64,000 nucleotides of DNA from Phylloscopus collybita (GCA_027886175.1 JAJNNQ010000056.1:682001-746000), one strand, 5' to 3'. Shown: positions 23,977-33,924, numbered from the stretch's first letter. The notes: generated by a model from the sequence alone, not told the origin. Made by a program: numbers and translations.

Positions 23977-25240
23977 TCCCCAGCACAGAGCAAGGTCAGG
24001 CACCAGCCAAACACCACCCCCACCTCCTGCCCATCCTGGCCTCCCATCCCATCCTTCTCGTCCGCTCACAAATTCCCTCCTTGCTCCCTCCTCTCTGTCC
24101 TGCCCAGGCTCTCCATACACCTTCCTGCTCACCATTCCTGAGGCCTTCCCTTCCAAGGCCCCCCTCAATCCTTTGCCTTTCTTCCAGGCCACTGCAGCGG
24201 GGTCCCCCTGCACAGTTCCCTGACCCACCCCCTGCCTCACAAATCCTCTCTCAGTCCTGTCCCTTTTGTCCCCACCTGTCCTCCTCCTACTGTCCCCACC
24301 CAGCCCCTCCCTTGCACTCCCCTGTTGCTACCCTGCAGTTCCTTTCTCCTGCCCTGTTCCTCACACCTTGCTCCTTGCAGGCTCCCAGCCCAGTCCCTTG
24401 GGCTCTCAATTTTCCCCTCTTCAGTGTCTTGGGGTCTCCCTCATCTCCAAGAGATCTCCCAGGAGGCCCTGAATTCCCATCCCTTTGCCCCAGCCCTGCT
24501 CTCTGCCCCCTGCCCCTGTGTCCCCCCACAGCTCCACAAGGTCCAACCCAGACCAAGCCTTTGTTCTCCTCTCCAGGCTCTCCTGAAAGGAACCCAAGAT
24601 GATCTCCAGGAGGTGAGTGGGGTGCTGGGATGGGAGGGCATCCCCTCTGGGAACTGGGGGGCAGCTGTGTCCCCCCACCCCTTGCTGGCACCGGGGACAC
24701 CCCAGTGCCCAGCGAGGTCTCCTGCTCTCTCTGCAGCTGGATTTGGCCAATGTCGAGATCGCTGAGCCGACCATGGTGGGTACCAGGAGTTCTGCCGCTG
24801 TCAGCCCCTCCCCTTGCATGGCCACCACAGCCCAGGCCATCCCAGTGTGTCCCAGCGCAGGCCAGTGCAGCTCTGCTGGCACCCCAGACACCTGCCCTGC
24901 CCCAGGGATGCTCCCCAGGGACCCCCTTGCCCAGGGCCCCTGTGCATTCCCATGCCTTTCCCCCCAGCAGCCCCGCACGGCCCAGGACGCAGCCCCTGCC
25001 CCAGCTGTGCCTCTTGGCCAGGACCCCCCGAGCTTCTGGGCAGGAGCACAGCAGCTGCTGCACCCCCTGGGTCCTGCAGACCCCTTCCCCAAGGAGCCCC
25101 TTTGCTTTCCCCTTTGCTCCCAGCCCAGCCCAGTGTCCCCAGGGTGTCTCTGACTCTGCCTTTGTCCCCAGACCCTCCTGGGGAAAGAGTTGCCCACGCT
25201 CCTGCGGCAGAAGCGCCTGGCTGCCTCTCTGGATGCCTAG
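23926..25240 (+). CDS. Predicted small secreted-peptide gene A (4 coding exons, about 70 aa)
   Basis: Not recognised as a known family. Exons with GT-AG edges are 23926-23994, 24577-24612, 24737-24775 and 25172-25240. All are phase 0, with 23, 12, 13 and 22 codons, ending in TAG at 25238. Residues 1 to about 20 form a signal peptide (hydrophobic core VAVLGVALLFSILLC). The short mature part is acidic then amphipathic: GTQDDLQE, then LDLANVEIAEP, then GKELPTLLRQKRLAASLDA. RQKR is a consensus furin-type site that would release a short C-terminal piece. There are no cysteines after the signal. The stop is followed at once by a donor (TAG|GTGAGC) and a 3'UTR exon. It is paired divergently with gene B, with which it shares exon 1 and the 3' end but not the middle exons. 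Additional small exons between 23994 and 24577 cannot be excluded. Confidence 0.6.
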
Positions 25241-25333
25241 GTGAGCAGTGCCTGCAGGGAGAGGGGTGGGGACAAGGTCCCTCTCCTGTCCTCGTGGGGA
25301 CAGGGGGGTGACATTCTGGGCTTTGTGTTTTAG

Positions 25334-25475
25334 GATGGGCAGCGGTGGTGACATCTGTGTCTTGTCCTCCTCCGGCGGCACCAGGAGATGATCATCCCTG
25401 GAGGAGCCATCCCCAATCCCCTCTGAGCCCGGGGCCCTTTCCCCTGAATAATCAATAAACCCCTTCAGCAAAGCC
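25334..25475 (+). terminator. Gene A 3'UTR exon and polyadenylation signal
   Basis: The acceptor tgttttag|GATGGG starts an untranslated exon homologous to gene B's last exon. AATAAA is at 25454-25459, followed by a TCTGTCTG-repeat (25480-25503) that can serve as the GU-rich element. Single copy, unlike gene B. Confidence 0.65.
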
Positions 25476-25554
25476 ACCTTCTCTGTCTGTCTGTCTGTCT
25501 GTCCCTGTGCGTCTGTCCGTGTGTCTGGATTTCTGCTCTTGTGCTGTGCGGGGC

Positions 25555-25800
25555 GGCTGTGCCTGGGTTCTGGTCACTTGGGTTCTGGTCACTTGGAGCC
25601 GGGCTCAGCCTGGGTTCTGGTCACTTGGGTTCTGGTCACTTGGGGCCGGGCTCAGCCTGGGTTCTGGTCACTTGGGTTCTGGTCACTTGGGGCCGGGCTC
25701 TGCCTGGGTTCTGGTCACTTGGGTTCTGGTCACTTGGGGCCGGGCTGTGCCTGGGTTCTGGTCACTTGGGTTCTGGTCACTTGGGACCGGGCTCTGCCAC
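25555..25800 (+). repeat. 47-bp minisatellite, 5 copies
   Basis: The unit combines GGGTTCTGGTCACTT (twice) and GGGGCCGGGCTCTGCCT. It gives GFWSLGFWSLGAGL-type open frames that are shadows. It lies about 80 bp after gene A's polyadenylation site. Confidence 0.92.
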
Positions 25801-26201
25801 CTCCACACTGTGCCCCACAGCCGGGGTGTTTGCTGTGGGGTGTGTGGGCTGCCCTGGGGGCAGTGGGAGTGGGTGAGGGGGGCGCAGGCAGAGCACAGAG
25901 CAAATACTGGCTGGGATCACAACGGGGCTGTCGTGGCTACAACATAAAAAGAGTTTACAAATTGCATTTTATTTCCAAAGGAGTTCCTTTCTTCAATTAA
26001 AAATACATCTATTATTTTAAAAAAGAGTTTATTTTTTTCACCAATATTCTTTGTTGTTGAAGTCTGGTTCCAGGGTTGGATGGGGCTGTTGGGTCTGCCT
26101 GGCTCTGGGATGGAATGGGACTGTGGGGTTTCTCCAGCTCTGGGGTGGAATGGGACTGTGGGGTTTCTCCAGCTCTGCAGTGGAATGGGACTGTGGAGTT
26201 T
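25801..26201. repeat. Gene-free stretch with a 35-bp triplicated repeat
   Basis: No gene. An AT-rich part (25930-26045) is followed by three units of TCTGG(G)GTGGAATGGGACTGTGGGGTTTCTCCAGC (26095-26200), adjoining the ERV-C 5' LTR. The minus-strand frame across it is repeat-derived. Confidence 0.7.
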
Positions 26202-27058
26202 TGTAGCAGAATTTCTTAGAGAACGTGGGCATGATGTGTTTTTGGAATGAGGTTTGAGCTACCCCAGACTGGGCCTCAGGCTCAGGCCTGTGTGGAGGTG
26301 CAAAGCCTGTGGCACAGTTAGAAATTGTGTTAAGTTGTGGGGTACAGGACAGAGGTGTTTCTGGGTGTCAATTGGGGTACTTATAGTGTGAACACGTTAG
26401 CCATCTTAAGACTGAAATAAACAATGTCTGTTTGCATTTTTCTTTGTGCTGAATGCCAATGAGAAGATGTCTGTGATTGTTGATGCCATAGGAGGGCTGA
26501 GCTGAAACAGAGGCTGGACAGAGCTAGAGAATAAAGTAGATATTTATTAAAAGGTTTCCAGGACCCAGCCTGGGCATCACAGGAGCCTGACCAAGGCTGC
26601 ACCCAGGGTGGATTAGGAATGGCCACACAAATGGCTGCCCGATCACGAGATTTTACATTTTTATAAGTTTTGGTCCATTGGCATTTTGGGGTTTAATTGT
26701 CCAATTACAGCTTCAGGTTTTGAAGTCCCATCCTTCTTGTTCCTCCCTTCAGCTCACTGTTGTTTGTGCTTTTTGGGCTGAAATTTGTCCTTGGTCCTCA
26801 GCAGGAAAAGATTTGTTTTGTCTACTTTTTCTGTGAAGAGACCTCACTGACAATATGAGGTTCAGAACTACATCCTTAGGCAGCATAGAATCTGAAACCA
26901 TGAAAGCTAAAATCTAAGGCATCAGTGTGAACTATATGGAACTGTATATAACCTGCCATTTTAAGGAAAATAAAGGGAGAAAGTATGTTTGACCACATTG
27001 GTTCTATCTGTGTTGCTCTGTCCAGTTTTCCTTTGTTATAAGGGGTTCTCTGCTTTCA
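26202..27058 (+). mobile_element. ERV-C 5' LTR (interrupted)
   Basis: The two pieces, 26202-26480 and 26925-27058, together correspond to the 380-bp 3' LTR. They include AATAAA-type signals (aataaac near 26417; aaaataaag near 26968). Confidence 0.82.
26481..26924 (-). mobile_element. Solo LTR nested in the ERV-C 5' LTR (minus orientation)
   Basis: 444 bp bounded by TGATGCC...GGCATCA. Read on the minus strand it has a TATA box (TTATAAAAATG, about 26655) and an AATAAATATC signal near 26540, spaced as in an avian ERV-L-type LTR. It interrupts LTR homology exactly where the 3' LTR is continuous. No clean target duplication was seen. Confidence 0.75.
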
Positions 27059-27060
27059 TC

Positions 27061-27078
27061 TGGCACCTGAACAAGGAC
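27061..27078 (+). other. ERV-C primer-binding site (tRNA-Lys-like)
   Basis: TGGCACCTGAACAAGGAC begins two bases after the LTR end. It differs at about three of 18 positions from the Lys3-type primer-binding consensus. Confidence 0.75.
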
Positions 27079-27379
27079 ACCCCTCACTTGAATGCTGTTT
27101 TATTAGTTTAAATACGGGGGGTTTATTCTCTTTGATGTGGGTTTGATATGTTTTAATATCATTCTATGCACTTAAATGTGGTGATTTGTTTCAATACGGT
27201 GATTCGTTTACATACGGGAAGACTCTGCGCTTGTCCCTGAACCGCGGACTGAGCTGGGACCGAGTTTTTTCCTGAACCACAAACAGAGCCAGGAGCAGGA
27301 TTTTTCGGAGCTGGGAAGCTGGAAAGCGTGGATCCTCTTTGTTTCCTCCAGAGAGAAGCAGCGACCTGCAGTGGAGGAA

Positions 27380-27390
27380 GAGGTAAGCCG
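27380..27390 (+). promoter_or_regulatory. Putative ERV-C leader splice donor
   Basis: GAAGAG|GTAAGCC just upstream of the first gag Met is a strong donor and would feed subgenomic env RNA. Confidence 0.5.
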
Positions 27391-27392
27391 CG

Positions 27393-28091
27393 GTGCAAAA
27401 CAAAGAAATGAAAACCAAATGGATAGAGAGTTACAGGCAGCCACGTAGCTCCTCTCAAATATTATCTTTAAGAGTGGCAAAAAACCCTAAAGAAAATGAG
27501 TTAGAAGAGTTGTCCCTGTGGGCCAGGAAGAAAGGAAATCTTAGCAGACCGTCACTGGTGTTTAGTGAGACAGAGTGGCAAGAGATGGGAGAAATGTTGT
27601 GGGATTCCGGCGCAGGCTCGGGCAGCTCGGCCCCGCAAAACAACAACGGTGCCGTCGCTGCCGCGAGCGGGGCGGCAGGAGTGCGGGCGGGGGCAGCCCC
27701 GCATCCCGCAGCAGCAGCAGCAACAGAGCCAGCAATGGTGCAGCCTGCAGCCCGCTCACAGCACACCACGGGGACAGCACAGTGTCCTCTCCACCCAGAC
27801 TCTGAAAATTCAGGCAGCGAGAGTCCCGATTCCAATTGCCACGGCACACAGCAATCGCAGAAAAAATCACAACGTGCAAGCGAAGTACAACAAATAATAA
27901 CCAAGCTTGCTGAGCTGTCAAGCCGCCAAGATCAATTAGAAAAACAAACAGCTGTGGTTTCCAGCCTTCATCACAAGGAGAGCACAGTGTCCTCCCATTC
28001 TTGCCGACAGCTCCTCCTGTGCCGTCATTTCTGCCTTCTGCGCAGCACGTTCAAAAAAATCCTACTGAGAGGTGCTGGGCTGGAGTGCTGA
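27393..28091 (+). pseudogene. ERV-C gag N-terminal part (232 codons open)
   Basis: Matrix-like basic N-terminus, then a Gly/Ala/Pro-rich and Ser-rich linker (SENSGSESPDSNC) and a coiled-coil-like stretch (QQIITKLAELSSRQDQLEKQ, residues about 168-188). It ends at the border of the inserted element at about 28089, which disrupts Gag. Confidence 0.7.
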
Positions 28092-28427
28092 AAGATGCTG
28101 TCTTAGATGGAGATTGACAAGCTGCAAGCTCCTTTGTAGCCCTGGTTCGTGCCTGTGATGTTTTGGTGTCTCTGAAACTCTTTCCCAGAGAGTTTCCTGT
28201 CAAGAAGAGACATGTTTTTCTAACTGTAACCTTTGTTTGCATTCCCTAGGAGGGACTTCTTCTTGATGTCCCTCTAGGTTTGACCAATGGGATGGAAGAA
28301 GTTTGTCTTTGTTCCGCCCATTGGGTTGTTCTCTGTAGAATAGTATAAAAGAGAAGAATTTCCCAGAAATTAACGGAGTCATTGTCAGCCTTCTGAGTCG
28401 GAGTCTGTGTCATTGTGCTCTTTAACA
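28089..28427 (+). mobile_element. Probable solo LTR inserted in ERV-C gag
   Basis: 339 bp from TGAAAGATGCTG to CTCTTTAACA, with a TATA box (TATAAAA, 28344-28350). Gag coding similarity stops before it and resumes after it. Flanking target duplication is not evident, so the call is moderate. Confidence 0.55.
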
Positions 28428-28437
28428 GCGTCACCCC

Positions 28438-29178
28438 GTGGCCTGTCCTGTCCTTGTTCAAGGTGCCCAAGATCGTTGGGAGCCCCACAAGTGGAAAGTG
28501 TTGAGTTCAGCAAAACAAACAGTCACTAGCTACGGGGGGAGATCAGAGGCAGCCAGAAATATAATTCAAGATATCTTCACAGCAGATGTACTTTGCCCTG
28601 CTGATTCTTCTAGTACTGCATCTCTGCTGCTAACACCCTCACAGTTCCGCATTTTTGAAAGAGAGTGGAGGTGTTTGGCAATTGAAGAGGCCAACAGACA
28701 TCAAGTAGTGGGAAGTCCTTTCTATGGGCTCCAGCCAGATATGCTGGCAGGACAAGGACCGTATGCTAAAACCAACGTCCAGCTCACCTATCCCATTGAG
28801 ATCCATCAGCTGTCTCAATCACCAGCCCACAAAGCTTTGCTTCTAGTTCCAGACAAAGAGAAACCTGCACCATATGCTACCATCAAGCAGAGGGCCACAG
28901 AACCATATGGACAATTTATTGACAGACTGTCAGCTGCTTTAAAGGATGACCAAGACATGCGCACAGAGGTACAAGAACATCTTGCAGCAAGCAAGATGTT
29001 TCATTCCCTTGCCTTTGAAAATGCCAATTCACACACCAGAACCATCCTGGCCACTCTCCCTCAAGGCTGTCCAGTCAATGAAATGCTGGTGCAAGCCACC
29101 AGAGCTGAACAAAACAACCAGACAGCAGCATTCACAGCAGCCATGCATGATGCCATGCAGCAACAAGAACAAATTTGA
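28438..29178 (+). pseudogene. ERV-C gag capsid (246 codons open)
   Basis: Capsid N-terminal domain (with the FEREWRCLAIEEANRH helix near residue 75) and a C-terminal domain containing a major-homology-like QFIDRLSAALKDD segment (about residue 160) and GCPVNEMLVQAT. A TGA ends it where nucleocapsid should begin. Betaretrovirus-like. Confidence 0.75.
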
Positions 29179-29239
29179 GAGGGCTTGCAACAGTCCTAAC
29201 GCATTCCATCAAAATGCTAGGGCCTTACACCGACAATTT

Positions 29240-29846
29240 TGGATTCCCCTGAATGATGCACGAGGGATTGTGCATGCCTGCCCTCAATGCAGTCATCATG
29301 GCCTTGGCCTGGGCAAAACCCAAGGGGGATGAAAGCTTTAGAATTGTGGCCGATAGATGTAACTCATGTTGCAGAGTTTGGGAGATTGAAATATGTCCAT
29401 GTCACTGTAGACACCTATTCCAAATTTATTTGGGCCACAGCACAACCAGGGGAAAGAGCCTTGCATGTTGAGAGACGCTTATCTTCTGTTTGGCAGTGAT
29501 GGGCGTGCCTGTAGAGATTAAGACTGACAATGGTGCAGTTTATGTCAGTCAGAGAATTGCTTGATTTGTGCAGATGTGGGGAGTGAAACACACCACCAGA
29601 ACACCTCACTCTTCTACAGGTCAAGCTATTGTGGAAAGAACCAATCGCGCCCTGAAGGAATATTTAGCAAAACAAAAGCAGAATGATGAGACTGATGTAG
29701 CTAGTCTATTGCCAAAGGTATTGTTAACTTTACATTATTTGTGTTTGTCAGAAGGAAGAGAAGAACCTGCGGTCATGATACATCACCATGCAGTGAAGGA
29801 GGGAAGACCACAGGCGACCCCAGGACTTTATCACAAGAACATGTGA
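29240..29846 (+). pseudogene. ERV-C integrase fragment
   Basis: Zinc-domain residue traces ([10 protein letters not shown], about 29275) and core motifs: WPIDVTHV and [17 protein letters not shown] (about 29345-29450), a displaced TDNGAVYVS (about 29523) and GQAIVERTNRALKEYL (about 29620-29668). These are in at least two frames and have stops at 29497-29499 and elsewhere. It follows gag directly, marking the pol deletion. Confidence 0.75.
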
Positions 29847-30426
29847 GCGGGTGAATGGCAGGGACCGAGTCCTGTGTTGTTGAATGGTTGTGGTTATATC
29901 TGTGTTTCTACAGGAGCAGGACCTGTTTGGGGGTCGAGTCGATTTACCCGTGCATGTCCCCAGTCAGAGATAACAGCTAACAGTGATAACAACGGTGACA
30001 ACAGCGACTTACCTGGAGCACCTTGTGACGACCCTGAAACTGTTGAAAGTTGACTTTACATAAGATAGAGAAATAGTTATACAGTTATAGTTATAAGATT
30101 AATTTTACTGAGAAGTTGTTTTAGTACTTAGATTTAAATTATAGTTGGCTGTTGTTTTTATTGAAGTAGAATTGAAAGAGTCAACCAAAAGGATGAGCAG
30201 AATGTTGGGAGTTGGAATGTTTGTTTTAATTGGTGTTTTGGCAAAGAAAGTATTAGGAGTGCTAGGCAAAATATGTGGGTCCCTTGGGCCAATTGAACAG
30301 GGCAAGATTCATTTTGTTTGTCTTTAACTACACCATCTAATCCTTTTCTTACCTGTTTGATTGGAGCCCCAGTGAATTCCATGGCAGAGTTCAAAGCTTG
30401 GACTCAAGCCAAAATTAACCCAGAGA

Positions 30427-31377
30427 GTGTTTTGGGAGCACAAGCTGTTACCATTGCTCAGAATCTTAAAGTCACTTAAACGTGCTGAACCCCAAGAATT
30501 TGACCTTTTGTGTTCTGTGCCAGGCAATTATTGTTTTGTTTTTGGGCACTTTGTTATAAATTCAAGATTGTTGATTGTGAAGGAAAAACAACCAAGAAAT
30601 AGCAACACTTGGTTGTCTCCTGGGTCCCCATTGTATTATAAACATTTTGAATATTGTAACAATTGGACTGAATCCATGATACTATTAAAAGGTGCTGTAG
30701 AGAAATTGCCACCAGGAATCTTTCTCATTTGTGGAGACAGAGCCTGGTCTACAGTTCCTGCAGGAGCTGTAGGAGGTCCATGTTACTTTGTTAAATTGAC
30801 ACTGTTTGCTGCCAGCATTCATCAGCTTTTTGAGTTGTCTCAAAAGACCCGAGGAGCCAAACGCAGTACAATTCAACTAGGCCTCGATTGTAAGGATCAG
30901 ATAATATTATGGAATCGTGCATCTGTAATATCGGCATCAATCTTTTCCCCAGGAGTTGCTTCAGTGCAAGCTCTCACAGAAATGAAAACTTTGACCTGCT
31001 GGACAGGAAAACAAATTAACATAACATCTAATATGTTGAGTGAGCTTGCTGCGGATGTTAACAGCATTGGTTATGCAGTTCTTCAAAACAGAGCTGCCAT
31101 CGACTTCCTCCTTCTCGCTCAAGGGCATGGATGTGAGGAGTTTGAAGGCATGTGCTGCATGAATTTGTCAGACCATTCTCAATCGATTTACAAACAGCTT
31201 TCACAGCTGAAGAGCAACATGGGAAAACTTGTAGTTGCTGACACTCCATTTGACAAATGGCTTGGCTCATGGGGTCTCACTGGATGGATCAAGGAGTTGG
31301 TTTGTTTTGGTGTTGTGATTTTGGTTGTTATTGTAGTTCTTTTAGTTTTTGTGCCTTGTTTGTTGCAATGCATGTGA
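30427..31377 (+). pseudogene. ERV-C env, 316-codon open frame (SU C-terminus and complete TM)
   Basis: The frame has no stop for 950 bp. It holds the last part of SU, then TM with a hydrophobic segment (about residues 188-203), a heptad helix, a Gln-Asn-Arg immunosuppressive-domain-like region, CEEFEGMCC (CX6CC), a membrane anchor (about residues 293-313) and a very short tail. TM most resembles alpharetrovirus Env. The SU N-terminus and signal peptide are not in this frame; a separate short hydrophobic ORF lies at 30145-30327. Hence it is not a complete glycoprotein as it stands. Conservation of the frame in an otherwise deleted provirus is notable. Confidence 0.75.
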
Positions 31378-31435
31378 AAAATGGTTAGGCATGCCTTTAA
31401 CTCAGTTTGGGTAGTTCAAAGAGAAAAGAGGGAAT

Positions 31436-31815
31436 TGTAGCAGAATATTTTAGGGAACGTGGCCATGAGGTACTTTGGGATGAGATTTGAACTACCCCAA
31501 ACTGGGCCTCAGTTTCAGGCCTGTCTAGAAGTAGATAGACCTGTGGCACAGTTAGAAATTCACTTTAAGGTGTGTTTAAGTATTAGATAGCATAGTTAGA
31601 GTGTAGTTACGGTGACCTCCTTAAGGGTGAAATTGTTTACATTCTTTCTTACACTGAATGCCAGTTAGAAAACACCTGTAACTGTAAACTATCTGAAGCT
31701 GTATTTAACCCCACTCCTAGGGAGAATAAACGGAGAAGGCATGATCTAACCATGCTGGTTGTATGTGTGCTGCTCTGAATGGCTTCTCATTTTAAATAGG
31801 AGTCCCCTGGTTTCA
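31436..31815 (+). mobile_element. ERV-C 3' LTR
   Basis: 380 bp, preceded by the purine-rich AGAGAAAAGAGGGAAT and starting TGTAGCAGAAT. AATAAAC lies near 31726. Its last about 29 bp overlap the end of the antisense kinase exon. Confidence 0.85.
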
Positions 31816-31963
31816 ATTCTGATTTCTCATTCTCCTCATGGCTGGTCATGGAGAAATATATCGAATATGAATGGCCCATTCTTCTCTTCTCTTTGTGCTC
31901 TTTCACCGCAATGATGAGTGGCACCAGGGTGGATGCGGCCATGGCCCGTGTTACAAATGGATG
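31787..31963 (-). pseudogene. Terminal exon of a PAK3-like serine/threonine kinase
   Basis: Read on the minus strand, a pyrimidine-rich acceptor (CTTTGTGCAG|CATCC) opens an exon beginning HPFVTRAMAASTLVPLIIAV. This resembles the last kinase helix and tail of PAK-family kinases (HPFL..A.PLSSLTPLI type). It then runs about 30 codons beyond the usual PAK end and stops at TCA (plus 31787-31789). The final 9 codons lie inside the ERV-C 3' LTR, so the retrovirus supplies the stop. No upstream kinase exon was recognised within the window. PAK3-like copies are multiplied in songbirds. Could be a fragment or a live 3' end. Confidence 0.55.
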
Positions 31964-32283
31964 CTGCACAAAGGAAAAAAAAAACCAATGAACCATTACT
32001 TTTCAAGCTAAGAGCCTCAAAAGCAGGGTAATATTTTTGAAATGAAAGAGGGATTGAGTCCGAGTAGGTCAAAGGAGAAACTTTGGAGCAGCGGTGGCAC
32101 AGCTTGCTGAAAGAGCTGACAAGTGCCCCAGGCCTGGAAATGTTTCAAGTCTGAGCATCGTGATCTCTTTCAGGGTGTCCCTGCTCATGGCAGGGCACTT
32201 GGAGCAGATGACCTGGACAGGTCCCTGCCAGCCCAGCCCAGTCCAGGATTGCTGACTGTTCTCCTTTGGGTGGAATGATGTGG

Positions 32284-32391
32284 GGTGACTTTATGATGCT
32301 TGTATCCCCAGTTGTCTGCTCTGGTTGTGCTGTATATTCAGTTCTGTACCTTTCAACTGGTTCTGGAAGCAAAGGGGGAGAAAGAAGCAGC
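32284..32391 (+). repeat. About 105-bp direct repeat, copy 1
   Basis: 'gtgactttatgatgcttgta' through 'gcaaagggggagaaagaa' recurs at 34633-34739 with only a few differences. Just downstream of copy 1 is the 32.5-kb promoter. Confidence 0.9.
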
Positions 32392-32529
32392 GCGCAGTTT
32401 GTTTTGAGAAAACTGCCTGACTGCCACACGTCCTTGCTGCGGCGTTGGTCTGAGGCCCGGACAGCGCTGGGACAGAGATCTCCTGTGCTCGGAGTCAGTT
32501 TGAGCTGCCTGAGGCAGGGGTGTGCCCCT

Positions 32530-32690
32530 GGCCCCGCCCCACCCCGACCAATCAGATGGCTCCGTGTGTTGTCTCCGCCTCTCGATTGTGACATCACAAA
32601 GGGCGGGGATGCTCGGCCTGGAACGTCACTGAGCTCCCATTGGCTGTGGCTGAGAGGGCGGGGCTTGCCTGGAGTATAAAAGGCGCTGTG
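32530..32690 (+). promoter_or_regulatory. Strong TATA/CCAAT/GC-box/CRE-like promoter
   Basis: In order: CCAATCAG (about 32548), TGACATCA CRE variant (about 32589), GGGCGGGG (about 32601), an AACGTCAC CRE half (about 32622), inverted CCAAT CCATTGG (about 32637), GGGCGGGGC (about 32655) and TATAAAAGG (about 32675). Spacing is that of a classical RNA polymerase II core promoter. Confidence 0.75.
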
Positions 32691-32699
32691 ATGGGAGCC

Positions 32700-33560
32700 A
32701 GGCACCGGAGCTGCTCTGGTTCTGCAGCAGCCCGGCCAAAGGCGGCGAGGAGCCGGCTGGGAGGTCTGAGCGCTGAGGCAGTGGAGGGACGGACACCTGC
32801 CGGAGCATCCCCTGGGGGCTACGGATCGACGGACACCGACAGAGCATCCGCCGGGGCAACGAGGATGGATAGCAGCGGAGAATTGCCCAGGGCCGGGATG
32901 ACAGAGACACCCCCAAAGAGAGGCGGACGGACAGCGGGGCGAGCACCCGGCAGGAGACGAGGACAAAGGATACCGGCGGAGCATCCACCGGGGTGAGGAC
33001 AACGTAGGTAGCACGGCCCCTGGGCCTGCCCCGGGGTGAGGAGGACGGACACCGGCGGAGAATTCCCCCAGGACAACGATGACAGAGACAGCCCCGGGCT
33101 GAGGCGGAAGGACACCGGGGCGAGCATCCTGCCTGGGGAGAGGGCAACAGACCCCGCCAGAGCATCCTCCTGGATGGCGCAGATGACGGACAGCAACAAA
33201 GCATTTCCCCGGAGCAAGGACAACGGACACCAGATGGAGCATCCCCCGGGGGACAGGGACGATGGAGAGAGCACAGAGCATCCCTCCAGGCCAGGAGGAT
33301 GGAGCCCAGCCCCGGTCGTCCTCTGGGCTGAGGAGGAAGGAGCAGCCCCTCCAGTGTCCCCTCGGAGCCAGCGCCGTGCCGGAGCCCCGGGACCGCCTGT
33401 AGCCCTCAGTGCCCCCAGCTCCACAAAGAAAGGCACTGAGAAGCGCCGGGGACACGAGGGACCACGCCAGCCGCCCCAAATCGGAGGGACGAGGCCATCG
33501 GCCCAGCCTGCCAAAAGGAAGGGCAAAATAAAATTGGCCAAAATCCCATCAAATGCTGGC
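32700..33560 (+). other. Unrecognised transcription unit with internal repeats
   Basis: Follows the promoter and ends with AATAAA in 'gcaaaataaaattgg' (about 33527). The body is GC-rich and built from diverged about 45-bp units of the form GGACGGACACCGGCGGAGCATCCNCCGGGG. A 207-codon plus-strand frame (33036-33659) encodes a low-complexity basic, Pro/Arg/Gly/Asp-rich chain (ending with KRKGKIKLAKIPSNAG) but overruns the polyadenylation signal. A 444-codon minus-strand frame is equally open. No domain is recognised, so coding status is undecided; it may be a noncoding RNA or a retrogene-derived transcript. Confidence 0.4.
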
Positions 33561-33924
33561 ACTGATCTTTGCTTGCCCAGCAAAGATTCCAACAAATCCT
33601 CTGCCCTGGCCACGGCAGAGGAGCATGGAGACCCCCGGGCCCTCAGTCGGGGCCAGTAGCTTGGATGGCCTGGGGTTGTTTCCGTCCCCTTCCTTCCCGG
33701 GGCACTCCTGGGGGCTCTTCAGCCTTCTCCTGGTGGGGAACGGTCGGGGCTGGGGGGTCTGTGTCCGTGTCACACTGGGGCATGCTCGGGGATTCTCTGG
33801 AATTCCCTGGAATTGATGGAATCTGTCGTCATCCTAGTGTCAGAGGCGCTCCCAGCCACAGCCGGGCCAGCGGGTTTCTGCCTGGCTGCTGCCTTTGGCC
33901 ACAGCTGGACGGGGCTTGGAGCAG

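Larger units (their letters stand above)
26202..31815 (+). mobile_element. ERV-C: provirus with both LTRs, gag-IN-env, most of pol deleted
   Basis: LTRs at 26202-27058 (split by an inserted LTR) and 31436-31815 share their start (TGTAGCAGAAT), their body and the end (..TTTCA). A Lys-type primer-binding site, a leader with a splice donor, gag, an integrase fragment, env and a polypurine tract lie between, on the plus strand. Protease, RT and RNase H are missing: capsid ends at 29178 and integrase sequence follows within about 150 bp. No matching target duplication was found (agttt versus attct). Gag and integrase look betaretrovirus-like, Env TM alpharetrovirus-like. Defective. Confidence 0.88.

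Noticed and set aside
25507..26000. Gly/Trp/Ser/Leu-rich frames after gene A
   Set aside because: Translations of the 47-bp minisatellite in three phases.
26096..26201. ERV-C target-site duplication next to the 5' LTR
   Set aside because: Bases outside the two LTRs (agttt and attct) do not match, and the flank is a 35-bp tandem repeat; no duplication can be claimed.
32145..33479. 444-codon minus-strand frame
   Set aside because: It spans promoter, transcript and GC-rich repeats on the opposite strand to the TATA box; composition is low-complexity and no domain is seen.
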